Below, in pieces: positions 11,449 through 24,478 of a DNA stretch of 64,000 nucleotides. How positions within the stretch are numbered: position 1 is the first letter of the stretch; every line of letters begins with the position of its first letter. The stretch is from Polytrichum commune (taxonomy: Eukaryota > Streptophyta > Polytrichopsida > Polytrichales > Polytrichaceae). The stretch is taken from positions 5,518,501 to 5,582,500 of the forward strand of contig OX485808.1 of NCBI GenBank assembly GCA_950295325.1. The letters run 5' to 3'. Made by a program: the position numbers and the translations under genes. Under the pieces are notes generated by a model. It was given only the letters and a program-made list of their open reading frames with translations, was not told where the DNA came from and did no database searches.

Positions 11449-11941
11449 CAACTATGTGTGGCCTCCACTTCAAAAAAATCATGTCTAAGGTAGAGTTGAA
11501 TTCCAATAGAGACCAACACATATACATAAAATCTTCATTAATGATGTTGTGTTAGGAATCTTTAACATATATTCATTGGTTGATAGAGATCCAAAAAACT
11601 AAAGGAGGGGGGGGGGCTATGTTATGGATTTAGTTTGCAAATAAGTCTTTAGCTTTATAAATTGTGTCTAACACACACAATGCCAATCTTTCATGATGTA
11701 GGCATACAATCCCATGACAGTGTGCAAAAGAGGATTCAATGAACCCAACATGGTTATAAACAAAGATTCGTTGCCGCGTGTAATGTTCCACTAATTATGT
11801 AAAAGTAATCAAGTTATGGTTTTTTAAACTTTGTGTTATTTGAATTATATAGGTAAATCCATAAATGAATTCGTTACAAGTATCGATCTTGCAAGCAAAA
11901 TTAGTAGTTCAAAGTGCTTGATGTGAGGTTCGCATTCGTTC
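11449..11941. other. No gene; short poly-G tract
   Basis: AT-rich spacer with a run of 10 G at 11607-11616. Nothing else recognised. Confidence 0.5.
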
Positions 11942-12065
11942 TTAGGGCTGCTTTACACTACGGTGGAGAAGTCTACCAGTCATGAATTATAGGGGAATTC
12001 TAAAATTTGATTGGTTGAGAGTGACACTCTTGTCCAATGATGATTTACACTATGGCCAGAGTCCT
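11942..12065. mobile_element. Possible Tourist-like MITE end
   Basis: TTA followed by GGGCTGCTTTACACTACGG at the left, and an inverted TTTACACTATGGCC near 12047. The TTA plus GGGC..TTTACA signature is shared with other elements in this window and resembles PIF/Harbinger ends. Boundaries are uncertain. Confidence 0.4.
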
Positions 12066-13269
12066 TTGGTGAAAAACTTTGTACATGGATGAAAAAATGA
12101 CATGGATGCCAACGTGGCAACACTTTTTTGAAGGGGAGTTCTCCGGAGGTCAAGTTTTTTGGGCACCCTCAAACCCTCGGACAAGAAACTTGGCCTCTGG
12201 AAAACTCAAACTTGAATAGAATATTTTTTCCTTCGAGAAATTAGATTCGTTGATTGAAAGTTTGCCATGTTCAAAACCTATTCAGGCAACTAGTTCTTCC
12301 TCTTTCACTTCAACGTTCTCTTGCTTGGTTGTAGAGGCAAGTTGGAGGTTCGTGTGTGAGAAATTTGTGTGTAGATTTTTTTTTACAAGATGGCATGTTA
12401 CTCGCATTTCGAAGGAAGATGCATCCAGAGTTTGAAAAAAATGCAAAAAAAACAAGGTTTGTCTTTCATTCGAAAAAAATCGAATTTTGTTTGCTATATA
12501 GTAGTTGTTTTCAACAACAACAAAAACATATGTCTTTTGATGCTTTTCCCTTCACAGTCGAGAAAGGCCGGATTGGCCCAGATATGTATCCCTCTTTTCT
12601 CCATTTGGTTTTTAAATCGAATGGGGTTACAATTTGGCAAAACGACGCCACCAAACATCAAACCATAGACCTCATGAATTTAAAACCTCGTCCCTACACT
12701 TCATCAACTAACAATCAATTTATTTTCTTAATGCTAAAAGATCCATGCATTGTTCTATATTCATCTTATACTATTCAACTATATACTACCTTAAATATTT
12801 TAAAGGCCATTTTTTAAGGTTTAGGACTTTGTTTTAAGTATTTTAGCATATTTTAGTACATCATATTGCAAAGTATTCTAATTTCATACTTCATTTTGAG
12901 TATTAGTTGATACATGGGTTCGACTTTAAACACGAATGTTGGCTCAATGACAAGTTTAGGTCTTCTTTTATATCATTACAAGTATCTACTGGAAATGTTT
13001 TCTTTATTGTTTTTTAAATTCCTCTATGTAATAGTTTTTTACCAACATCAAATGAATTTGGATAGCTTCTTTTTACAAAAAAAATTTCATGATCTACTAT
13101 TATTTCATTAATTTTTTCTTCGGATTCTACAATGTCTAAGTTATTTGTATCATTTTCTATAGGGTTATTGAATTCTACTTCCATCTTTTTATTTTATATC
13201 TTCCTCATCTTAGTTACGTATGTTTTTAGGACACGAATTGAACCTACATTTATGAGGTCACCAAATGAT
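12066..13269. other. AT-rich region, no gene recognised
   Basis: Strongly AT-rich. The plus-strand frame at 12356-12817 is Phe/Lys-rich, shows no motif, and is probably compositional. This stretch may include the decayed 3' part of the Harbinger element that follows. Confidence 0.4.
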
Positions 13270-15170
13270 TTTAATGATGTCATTTTCATATATTCTTCTG
13301 TAATTTTGGCCAATTTAAGTCGAATTCATCATCATGTATGATGCAAAACTTGTGAAGGTACGAACAAACTGTAAAAATGTTTAGAATATTTTGTAATGCT
13401 ATATCAATCAACTTCAACAACATTCTTCATTTTCTCTTCAAGATGTCAAATGCACGTTCAACTGTCATTCGAGTGTTTAATTAGATAAAATTCTAGTATT
13501 ATCTTTCTCTTGTGAAGACATTTAAAATGTGAATAAAATTATGGACGTATTGAATATGCAACACCCCAAGTGAGTTTCTATAGTAAAAATATTTTATTCA
13601 TAGTTCTCTTTGTAATTTCTGATTTTTGAAATAATGACCAATCATGTATATTTCCAACCCAACCGAAATCTTAATTCCAAAATTTGCATTGACAATTCAC
13701 TACACCTTAAAGTTAGATTAAATAGTATTTTTTCTAGAATAATATGAAGCAAGAATTATGTTTAGAGTAGTAATTGGAATGTGGCTATAATAAAAATAAA
13801 AATAAAAATAACGCCCGTATCTAAGTACCGGCATAGATATAAGCATGTTGACCTAATAATGATCACGAGTATTGTGATGGAGTATAAGGCGTTATGCCTC
13901 CTTTGGAAGGTAGGCTCTGGGGGTGCATAAGTTGTCCCATACTATCGGGAGGAGACATGTATATATTTATTGTCAAGTTTTTGTTTTGGACAAGATATGT
14001 GAGGTATTTGATGGCATTTTCTCTATGTTTTTTTATGAGAGTTTAATGATGAATTTTGGATTTTTCAGATTTGCTAATTTGTTAATGGAATGCTCATGTA
14101 TAGCTCCTCCCACTCTAGTTGTAATGGTGATAAAGGGGTTGGTTTGCCATCCTTGATTTTGTATGGTGTCAATTAATTAGTCATTTTTAGTATGTTTATT
14201 TGTGAGGGATTGATCGGGAATATGTCGTACCAATATGTGAATTTAATGAGTTGAACTGTGAATTAGTCGGGAATGGTGATACATGTATTTGTATTTGATG
14301 TGGGGCTCTATGCATAGAATATCCGGTTTTAATTTGGCCTAGCATTGGCACGTGGTTTGTGTGGATGTGCATTTAAGGAGCCACTCCAGGGTTGTTTGTT
14401 TAGGTGGTGTTTTATTAAGGCGGCATGCATTGGCCAGTATGAAAAACCATTTTTTTTTGTTGGCTTGTAATGTTTGGATACCGCTTTATTGTGTCATGCG
14501 ATTCTTAGGCCTTTTAAGTATGGGTGTTCGCATGTTGATAGGAGGTGGGATCATATGTCTTTGTCGTTGTGATGATACAATATATAATTGGGGTTTTCGT
14601 GTGTGGAGAGCCAGAAGATATTTTCTTGTGGTTACTCATGTATTGTGTGTATTTAAATTTTAACATTTGGGTGATTTGGACGTTTGTCACATTTTCGTTT
14701 TTCCAAAAGTGGTTGGTTAATTTTTTGGTTTATTTAATTGCTTAATACCCATTTTTCCACATAGGGGAATTTAGTTTTGGCTATTTTAGTTTCATGGATT
14801 TTCTGTTCTTTCATTATGAATGTATGTAAATTACAGTTGGCCCCATCATGTGTGGTCATTGGACAACTTGCTAGCTAATAGGGGGTGATGTGCACCGTGT
14901 GTATGTGTGGGGTGTTGGTTGATTTTTCTATAAGTGTTCATTCTACCATGACTACCATATATTGTCCCTAAAATATATGGAATTTCATGCGAACTCTCAA
15001 ATTCTACAGATACTTGCTTCATTTTTCCTAGTGTTGGTCTTTGAAAAACCAAAGGTCCCAACAACTTCTGAATCCCCTCACAAGTACTTCTAACAATTAT
15101 TAAAGCAGTAGGCCTTAATATACCACATAAATCTATAAGTATGTGCAAAGTATTACTGGAACCCAATCAA
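13270..15170 (-). pseudogene. PIF/Harbinger transposase remnant, two separated blocks
   Basis: On the minus strand, 15166-14846 reads like the first half of a Harbinger DDE domain: STCEGIQKLLGP, a GKMKQVSVEFESSHEIPYILG block and then GTIYGSHGRM, where the family has G-x-D-G-(S/T)-H; the first catalytic Asp appears to be Tyr. About 1.4 kb further on, 13480-13300 reads NTRMTVERAFDILKRK and LHKFCIIHDDEFDLNW, the family's C-terminal R-x-x-VERAFG-LK and LHN regions. Stops and frameshifts lie between, and the spacing is about 1 kb too long, suggesting an insertion near 13.6-14.8 kb. Family call by motif recall. Confidence 0.75.
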
Positions 15171-16039
15171 TGCAGTGTAATAAAACATTTTAACCTCTAT
15201 TGGGATACAAGGTTTAAGCTTTGTATTTTTCTTGCTCAAAATAAATCCAAACAAATGATATAAATATGTGAATATAGACCTACTCACCCGTAAACAATCT
15301 TGAAAGATTATTGTACTATAGGATTTAAAAATATATTATGACACATATCTATTTGGATGGTCGAATTTCCACATCATCTTCTCTTTATTCCCAAATAAAA
15401 GAAATATCATCATCATAATTGCAACATTATGTTGATAAATGACGGTTTTTATACCGCCATAACTGAAACAATAACATGCTTCAAAACCATAAAGATTTAA
15501 AAAAAAAACTAGAATATTTTCTCTTCGATTATTCACGATTGAAGATCAATGTAGAAGGGAGAGAAATTGAAGAGGATGATTAGAAATAATATGTATATTA
15601 TATAATGGAGAATAGTAGTGTTTCCTACAATGTATATGGAATTTCCCCTCTTCACTCCTAAAAAACCATAACTATGTTCTCCAAAGACCCCTCAAAATTT
15701 GCCTTACAAGTACAAAGAGCAAAACTGGGAAAGAAAATTCATGCCCTTTAATTTCCAACCATGGGATCTTGTTTTGGATCTTTGAACACATGTATGGAAT
15801 TCTTTTAGATTATTTTTACCAAATAGATTGAAAGAATATAACAATTAAGATGAAGAGAATTAAATTTTTGTACCCTTTTTTACAAGGTTATGAAAGAAAT
15901 TCTAAAAAACTGCTATATACAATTTTTTTTTATCAATACAATTTTATAAAACTTCAATACAATGGTCCTTCAGGAGCTAAGGTTTCACCTATGGCCTACT
16001 ATGACCATTTTGTAAAGTTGTCCAATACACTTCTCCTCT
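15171..16039. other. AT-rich region, no gene recognised
   Basis: Sequence upstream of the Harbinger remnant, possibly its decayed 5' end. No terminal repeats or motifs found. Confidence 0.4.
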
Positions 16040-16205
16040 AGGTGGTTACACTACAGCCGGTCAAGACTTCTTAAGGCATTTTCTTTTTAATTGTCTTTCA
16101 TCTTCTCCGGCACACCATCCCTCGCCTCAAATAACCATGTCTTGGGCTGAAATTCTTGACCGACCAATGCACTTCTCCACCGTAGTGCAAAACGACCCTT
16201 AGATC
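16040..16205. mobile_element. Short element with imperfect terminal inverted repeats
   Basis: GGTTACACTACAGCCGGTCAAG at the left is partly inverted by CTTGACCGACCAATGCAC and CACCGTAGTGCAAAACGACCCTTA at the right. The right end resembles the Tourist-like ends elsewhere. Boundaries are tentative. Confidence 0.35.
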
Positions 16206-16884
16206 CATACCTTTCTTGGTGTGGTGGTGGAAAATAGTACATCACATGCCATGTTTTTGCATACTCATCCCATTTACCCCAACAAACATCCTTAAACATA
16301 AAATTTAAATTTAAAATTGGGTGTTTGGGAAACAAAGGCTACCAAACCATCCAACTAACAAACAGGGTAGCTCATAAGCCGGTAGTTGGTAGTTGACAAA
16401 TTCATAAAGTTGACAGTTGTATCCGTTGAAAAAGTGACATGCACTTTTCGAAATAAGGTATTCGATGGAGGGGTCTCGTGTGGCAAGCCTCAAAAGAACA
16501 TACAACTTGGGTTGATGAAGAGGCACCTAAGTAGCAATTGGTTCTCCGCCAAGCATTATTTCTTACAAAGTCCCAAACTTCAAGAGGCGATTGTAAATCT
16601 AGGCTCCTAGGTGAGAAACCCATCACTTTTGAAGCCACAAACGTACGTACCCGTCCACCTAAAGTTGCCATGCTAGCAACAATGCCATGAGCACACATAC
16701 ATTTTTCAACATGGCACAAAAAGGAAACCATTTTATTAGTCATTGCAATCAAGTGGCTACCGATGTATAGGCTCAAAAGCAACGAGGTAGAGGTGGCCCA
16801 CTCGTTGCACTTTTGAGTTTGGGTTTGGGTTTGGTAATCTACATGGATGGAGGTTGTTTGACATGGCATGGAAATGGAGAAGTT
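16206..16884. other. No gene recognised
   Basis: Mixed-composition sequence; a 200-codon open frame at 16402-17004 (minus) has no recognisable domain and overlaps dispersed repeats, so it is not called. Confidence 0.4.
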
Positions 16885-16945
16885 GCACATTAAGGGCTTC
16901 TTCACACATGAGCCAAGAGCCGTGACCATGAAATTGTGAGAGCCC
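16885..16945 (-). repeat. Dispersed repeat family V
   Basis: Contains AAGAGCCGTGACCATGAAAT next to CACACATGAG and AAGGGC. The same block in the same order occurs at 20285-20372 (opposite strand) and 28537-28600, with a partial copy near 17350-17395. Probably part of a Tourist-like MITE family. Confidence 0.55.
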
Positions 16946-19809
16946 AAAAGAAAGTGTCCAAACGCCGTCCCAACACACCTCCAAAATTCTTGTAGTGTGG
17001 TCACGGACCTTCAAGTGTAGTGTGAAGTCATATGTGATCGGGCCCTCAGCCAAATGCTATTCCAATGAATTTCTATTGATGCGGGTCCTCACACATGATA
17101 AAATAAAATAAATCAACGGTTCTGAGCGTCCGGAGTGCCATAGTCTCCCGATTTTGTGTTAGGCTTATCTCCAAGAAATGATTTTTGAAAATAGTCCAAG
17201 CGACCATGAAACATGGTCCATTTGATGCCATGTAGGAATCCATGTAGACTTTACATCCATCTTGCATCCACATACTCCATTGGTCCCTCAAGCGTAGTGT
17301 GAAGCAAACTTGGACCAGCCCTGCCTTTTCCACCAATGAGAGTGCTTGAAGTGTAATGGTCACGGGCTCTCAGTCTCATGTGTGAGCCGTTGAAAACGAG
17401 GCTTTGTATTTTGGCCTTTTAGAACCGATGAGATAAGATGAATGCTTGTATGATCTCTTATCTCTCCATAAGTAGCTCGATTGTCGAAGTTTCATTTAAC
17501 ATAACAAGGATGCACGTTCAAATTTAAGAAGAAGGCACATCAACAATGTGGTAAGGCTTCTACCTATGTACCCTCCCATTTCACAATATAACACAATATC
17601 TAGAAATCATTGATTTCAACGAGCATGAAAGGTAGAAATTTCAATCAAATGAGAATATTGGAAATCCAGCCCACTTCTATACTAAGCCTTTTTAAAACAA
17701 GGATGGTAAGTAAATATGCTAATCAATGTCACAAAATGTATTAGAGGAGCAACTCAAGGACCATATGGTAAATAAACTAAGAAGTCTTCACAACAAAACT
17801 AGAATAAAATATTACATAAATAAAAGTAAATATTGTAAAAACACAAAATAGACATAAAAAGGCTCCAACCCTAGAGAGTGTTGTTCATGTAGAATAGGCA
17901 TTGGCATTTTGGAGGTATGACATGTGTAGATAAGAAACTAATTTTATCATAAGAATATTCTATATTTAAATAAATATATCAAGTCTTTTCTTTAATGAAC
18001 ATGCTTAATTATGTTTTATTGCGCAATCACAATAACATAGAATTCATATCATGGTGAATTGCTTTGTTGAGATGATGCTTATCACACCTTGTTACTCCAA
18101 TTGAACATTCTTGCTACAAGTAATTTTTTTGTTGGCATTATTGAGAAAAACAAAATAACATGCTTAGTTTTAATTCTTTTATCAAAAAAATGAGATTTTT
18201 TTAAATTAATGCTTTTGAATATTATAGATGTATGGATGTGGTTCAGAATTATAACCATTCATAACATTAGAAATGCAAAATGTCTTTTGAAATCAATAAG
18301 TGAAAATATGAATTGATCTACAAAGTGGAAACTTTGTTTAGCATTTAGGGGTTAAGGGCCTTTTACATGGCCGCAAATAGAGAAAATTATCATTGACTCT
18401 TGAATGCAATGCGACCATCAATCGCATGGGAGGAAAGACAAGGAATCAATGATGACGGGTCATACATAACACTTTTGTAGGCTCATGTTTAGGTATGGAA
18501 TCATGTGTGGCACACATTGTATTGACATGGCACGAAAGAGACAACGTAGCACTCCTTTAAACCATGTCCGGAAGTCCTTGATTCTGAAGAGTGGGAAATG
18601 GTCTTGTTAGCTAGAGACAATTACCTTTTCATCCACAAAGGATGTCACTTTAATGGAAGTGTTTGGCCTTGAACCTTTGGTCATCTTCTTGATCATGTGA
18701 AAAAAGATAAAAATCATAGATTGTTGTGTTTTTTCAAAACTTAAGTTTTATCTACACCCACAATTGTGACAATTGTGTCAAAATTTGTCATAGTCGTTTT
18801 CCAATACTTCATCAACAAGAAAAGCAAAGTGTCCAATCAAACAACAAATTGTATTTCTTAAAACCTTCTTCCCAAAATCTTCAACCCTCAGAAGAGGCCA
18901 CGAATTCGCGACGTTCAAGGAAGTTGAAGGTGATAGTATTGGGAACCACTCATCGTTCGGACCACACGACCTCTACGTGCAAATAATATGCACCATGACC
19001 TACAATGTCCTTGGATATGAACATGTTCTAAATCAATCCCAAGTGAAATCCATGGCTCTTTATGATGAGTCTCTCCAAAAATGAAAGAAATTCAACGCAT
19101 ACGTATTTAGCCTTCGAAGGATTCGTGTACATTGGCTTTCACCCATGCTATCTACCATACATTTCTTACATACATCTTATTACAATCTCCAACATCTACA
19201 TGTTCACCAATCAAATAAAACAACGAAACGACTAGAGAGTCGACACATGGCACCCAAGAGAGACCCGAAAGAACTACAAGAATCTACCCAACATCCCCAT
19301 CATAGACCATGTATGTAAAGGATCCGCTCTTGTTCTTTAGGGGTACTACGTTTATTTGTAATGGTCGTACATTATGCAAACGTTGAGTTGTTGCCAAAGC
19401 CGTTGACAAAAGAACACATATGTACTTAGAGTATTGCGAGAGGAGGCTAAGATGGAGCACATCTTATGCTTTTTGCATTGTGATAATGTTACCGTACTAC
19501 AACATGTTGATAGATGTGCTTGATGCCTAGAAGTACATTCAAAGTGTCAACATGGGCGTGAAAGCAAAGAAATAGATTATAATAATAACATGCACAAAAC
19601 GTACTTAAATGTAAGTTATCTAATGAAGATGCTTCGAGTTTGATGCTACTTGCCAACAACCTCGACCAATAGTTCACCTAAGGTAAGCGTGCCTAATTAG
19701 GTCGTTTATCTTATGGGACATCTGTATTTCATGGGTACATGGTCGATGTAAAGGGGCCTAGTAAAACCTTGATTTCCCATATACTTGTGGTAAATTCATC
19801 TCGAGTAGG
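16946..19809. other. No gene recognised; MITE fragments
   Basis: Contains a partial family V piece near 17350 and a Tourist-like end TTAAGGGCCTTTTACATGG at about 18353. The open frame at 18726-18986 shows no motif. Otherwise featureless. Confidence 0.4.
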
Positions 19810-19942
19810 TTCTCATAGACTACACTAAATTAAATGATATTTAGTGTCACCAATTCTAATTTTCTTGCTCCATACTAATTGTAAACCATGGTATAGTGCC
19901 ACCAACACTAAATGTTAACCCAACATTGTTTGTTATTCCTTG

Positions 19943-19985
<43 letters not shown>

Positions 19986-20160
19986 GGGGAGGGGTGGGGG
20001 AGATTTCTATCATTTATCAAATGATTTTTTTTCATCCAAATTTCAATCATGCATGACAATATTTCATTAGAGGTTGCTCACAAGAGAAGGTACGGTTTTG
20101 GCCAATAGATGAACTCATCCATCATCCATGACATTATATGTAAACTTACTCATAAGAAGG
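19810..20160. repeat. Dispersed repeat family U with internal AT microsatellite
   Basis: Near 20075-20150 the block GGTTTTGGCCAATAGATGAACTCATCCATCATCCATG matches 51533-51570 closely, and a GATATTTAGTGTCACC block near 19838 matches the inverse of one near 51620. A run of AT dinucleotides lies at about 19947-19982, followed by G-rich sequence. Confidence 0.6.
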
Positions 20161-20284
20161 GAAAACCTTGAACTCGACATGAATCTCTACATGGTATAAT
20201 ATAAATAATGTTTCATGATGTGCCAAAATTTCAAGCGGTAAGCCTAACACAATTTTTGACAAACCATGTCAATGGTATGGCCTT

Positions 20285-20372
20285 TGGATAAGAATCAAGG
20301 GCCCTCATAATTTCACGGTCACAACCCTTGGCATGTATGTGAAGTGGCCCTTAGCCTCACTTACCTTGGATT
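20285..20372 (+). repeat. Dispersed repeat family V, second copy
   Basis: GGGCCCTCATAATTTCACGG then TCACAACCCTTGGCATG and GTGAAGTGGCCCTTAG. The right end has the GTGGCCC plus TTA signature of the Tourist-like ends. Confidence 0.55.
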
Positions 20373-23300
20373 ACATTACATGAACTCCATAGTAATAGGG
20401 AAACAACTTGAAATCCTTGAAGTGCTACATTTGACTAATAAGTTCCAAAATAAATACTAATGTTTCAAGTCGTTTGGAAATCCAACATGCCTCGTATTTG
20501 TTGCACAACAAAGATAACGTGTCATTACCATTACTTCTTGACCGGTACTCCTATTCAAACCACGTTGTTTTAAGGTACTTGTTGTCACCGGCCCAAGAGT
20601 GTCACTCGGCCTATATTGAAGTCTATGTATATGTTACATTGATTGCAAATGTTTCCAATTGGTTTCGCAACTCAAACTAAAATCAAATGGGATAAAACAT
20701 GAGTTAAACCTTGTATAGAATTTGGTTGAATTGATGGAAGCAATAATCAAAATATTAAATTATGTTAATTTCCATTGACGACCTAAAGTCGATGGCTTAT
20801 GCCCTTTGTGATGAACTCCAAAGTGCTCAATCACTAAAATTTCAATCACTGATAATGGGCATGTTCTATACACGTCAACCCATTTTTTTCCCAGCTATAA
20901 GTAGTCACTTTGCTACGATGAAGTGGATTGATTTACACACACATGTTAAAAGAATTGGATTTATGGCTTGTAAGGTGCCACCTCCACTCTTTGTGGGTAA
21001 GAGGGAGATGCCAACTAGCTTCTCATGGGGGAGTGGAGTTGCCTAAGAACCATGACATGCCACTAAGTTTCATAAATGGGAGAAGCCAATGAGATCTATT
21101 ATGAGTTGTGGATGGAGCCCATCCTCCCATCCAAGGGCTCGCTTTGCCTAGGGTTTTGGTTGAGTGGGGTGAGTGGTGTCAACACTTTCTCCTCTGTTCT
21201 TCACCCTTTTGGTAGCCAACCTCTTGCTCTCTTAGCTTGTACCATGTAGCCTCACTGGTCATGTTGTCTTGATTAATGGCGCCACCTTTTGATTGTAGTG
21301 GAGTTTAATAATTTTGGGGATTAAAATTCAAGTTCCAGAGTGGAGCACACTAGTGACGCTTGAAGTTGGCTTGCGGAGATTCTCATTTGGGGCTTGTAGT
21401 GGGTGTATATATATTCCCAAAGGCAATCCATCCTTGTTAGTTCCACTTATGATGAGGTTTTTGATTTATGAAAAGGAGGAGTGGAATTCCAATGGTGTGG
21501 AATTGAGAGTTGAATATGAATAGTAGGAACTATGATACCTACTAGTAGCAAAATATTTTGGAACCGCAATTGCACCTTTGGATGCAATTATGTTAATACA
21601 ACTACCAACCTCCCTCCCTGCCTATTTGTACATGTATGCAGTGCTTGTATGTATGGTTATATGAGTGGTATTTTAAACAATAATGTTCATTTTGAGTATA
21701 TTCTCTTATTTAAGAGGGTTGGTCCAATCTTTTATAAGTGTACAAATGCACGAGGTACTTCAAGTGTATGATGTTTCAACACTAATCATCATGTATGTGT
21801 GCAAATTGGTTCAATTTGGGTGCACATTGATGTTCTAAATGGTTGGTGGCTTAAGATGTTGCTAATTGCTTAAAATGTATGATATGTGCATGTTGATCCT
21901 CTCATATATTTGCAAACTAGTTAAACTTGGAAACATGTAGAGGTTTAAGGGGCTAGTGCAATTTCTTTTATGTAGCCAATTTTAATAGGCTTGTTCAATC
22001 TCAATACACTGCCAACTCCCCCCTTAGTTTTGTGGTGTGTGTGACCACATCTAGAGTGTGAATATAAATTTGGGCCATTTCTTTGCTTATTTTTCTAATA
22101 TGTGAGGTCATCATTCACCTTATCAAAGCATTAATGTGGCCTTGAATATTTTCCATGTATAATTAGAAGTCACCACCCAAATTGACCCATAGGTTCTATG
22201 CAGCTGCCAAATACTCGTTTTCAATTCATCTAAATGTAGCCACCCTAAAAGTCCACAAAAATCTCAAGCTCGCCACCTTGGCTATTTCATAACACATCAT
22301 GTAGCCAACCTACTACTTTCCAAAAAAAAAATAATAAGGGTTGATACACATACACTTCAAAATTTAGATTTCAACACTAAGGTTGAATTGAACATGTTTT
22401 TCACATTTGTAGTAGTTATGACGGAATAGGTGGAGGAAACCCTACATGAAATGTCACCAATTATTTTTTAGGATTGCACACTTTGTTTTATTCTTCTACT
22501 TACGTAGACAAATGGTGTCATGTTAACAACTAGTAGATGTGAGTCATAGGAAATCTAGCGTGACCCTTTGCATGTAGATTGTACGGGAAATTCTTTTAAA
22601 GTATTCCAAAACATCTCCAAATTAAACTTAAATGTGGCTTGAAGGTAAGTGTGAGAGTGTATCCATAAACTCACCTAAGTCTTCTTAAGGTTTAATTTTA
22701 TATTCTTAAAGAGTGGCATATGATTATATAAATTATGACTTTCTAGCTTGTCATACTACAATGGGTAGGCCAAGCTAGCCTTGCATAGGCCGATCCAAAG
22801 AGTTAGGATGGTGGATCCCATGGGCAACCCTAATTTTAAAACCTAATTTTATTTATGAGGTTCGAGGATTGAAAAGGAGGTTTAAGGAGTTTCCCCAACT
22901 TTCAAAATTAGGCTTCGACACAAGATGAGCAAACAAGCTCTATTTGTTTTGTTTTATGCTTCTTAAAGAAATCTTCTCAATGAGTGGCCAAACTCCTAGT
23001 GTGGTCCCTCTTCGAGGAGCTTTGCAAATAACCTTATTAACTCGATGGACCCCAGTGGAGCCTTTCTTACATATATAAACAAGATACAATTTATTGAGTG
23101 GTGAAAGAGTATTGTTGTATACAAGCACCTTTCAACGATTCATATTAGAAAACATGTATCATGTTATGTGTTTGTACTTATTTAATCTCAATTGTGCCAT
23201 ATTAAAAAAAAATCAAAAAATCAAAAAAAAAGAATCAAGACCTTTGATGATAATCATGATGTCAAAGCGACATAAAAATGTAACGCCCAGACTACAGAGA

Positions 23301-23938
23301 AATTTTCGTTGGAAGAATAATAGGTACACTTGCATGCAACAATCCCCTCTTGCCTTCCCAAGTTAGGGCCAAAAGTTCCACATAACAAGTTAGAAACTGC
23401 ACAATCAGCGAGATAGAGAGAGAGAGAGAGCGAGAAGCTTCGTGTGGATTTGCGACAAAAGGTAGCCAGTTGACTGTTAATACGCTCGCTGAGGATGTTG
23501 TTGTTTTTGTTGTTGTTGTTGTTGTTGTTGTGGGAGTACAATAGCTCTATTTTACACCAAAAGAAGGCTCACAACCCCGGATGAGTCTCGTACAACGATT
23601 TGAGATGAAATAAACACAATTCCATAGAGACCCTTTTTCCCCCTTTTCCCCTTCCCAACATGGATCGATCGATGAGAGATGCGCTCGTATGCAACAACTC
23701 CCTTTTTAGTCCGCACAAAACTTCACCACGGACCAAGTCCATGTTTGCATATATATATATATATATATATATATGAGTTATTTTGAGCCACGGGGAGTAG
23801 TAGCAGAGTTGATTCATCAAAATCAAAATCAAAATTGGAATTGGAATCGAATCGAACGGTGTATTCGTGCAAGTTGCAGTAGAGTTCAAAGATTCTTCTC
23901 ATCAACTACTGCGAGGGCAATACCTTTCTGGTAGAATA
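20373..23938. other. No gene recognised; microsatellites at the distal end
   Basis: About 3.5 kb of AT-rich sequence without recognisable coding. Simple repeats: AG at about 23414-23432, GTT at about 23499-23531 and AT at about 23749-23776. Short open frames around 23.2-23.9 kb reflect these repeats. Confidence 0.45.
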
Positions 23939-24478
23939 ATAGTGCCCCCTCCTCACCTGACTTTACCAAATAACCAAAGTCTTTCCTTAAAACCGGGTGA
24001 AGCTCCCTCAATTATAGCGGAGGCGTCCAACTATCCCAATGCACCTACAAGAACTTGCTCTGGAGATTTTGGAGTAGGTTTTAGTTAAGTAGCTTTCACA
24101 CATGTTCGTTGCTTTTATCTACCAAACAATGAGATGTTGGATAGTTTTTGTCCCATCCTCAACTGCCTTACTACTCGCCTATCTTTATTATCATCGGTTT
24201 TTGTTAGTGGAGCTCCCCGTGCCCTCGTAGCTAAGACTAAAAGCAACCACTCACAAGGGCGGGAGGCGACACTCTTTAAAGGTCCTACATTCTTGCCTCG
24301 TGTTTAGGTACTGAGGGGACGGTGGGTCGGTACTTGAGGCTTAAAACCTCCACTTCGAAACCATGCCACATCATTCGCCAACTAGGCTCGGCACTAGATA
24401 GTGTCGATGGTGTGAAGGCCGTGCTTTTAGAACCGACTTTTAGGCTTAGCTAAAGTCAGGTGGGGAGGGGCAGTGCTC
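23939..24478. mobile_element. Inverted-repeat element of about 540 bp
   Basis: AGTGCCCCCTCCTCACCTGA with CTTTA following at the left is inverted at 24450-24478, where the reverse complement reads CACTGCCCCTCCCCACCTGA with CTTTA. The ends are about 28 bp with a few differences. No clear target duplication was found, so the superfamily is open. Confidence 0.6.

Noticed and set aside
12356-12817. Phe/Lys-rich 153-codon plus-strand open frame
   Set aside because: AT-rich composition explains it; no motif and no supporting context.
16402-17004. 200-codon minus-strand open frame
   Set aside because: Overlaps dispersed repeat family V and shows no domain, biased composition or splice context.
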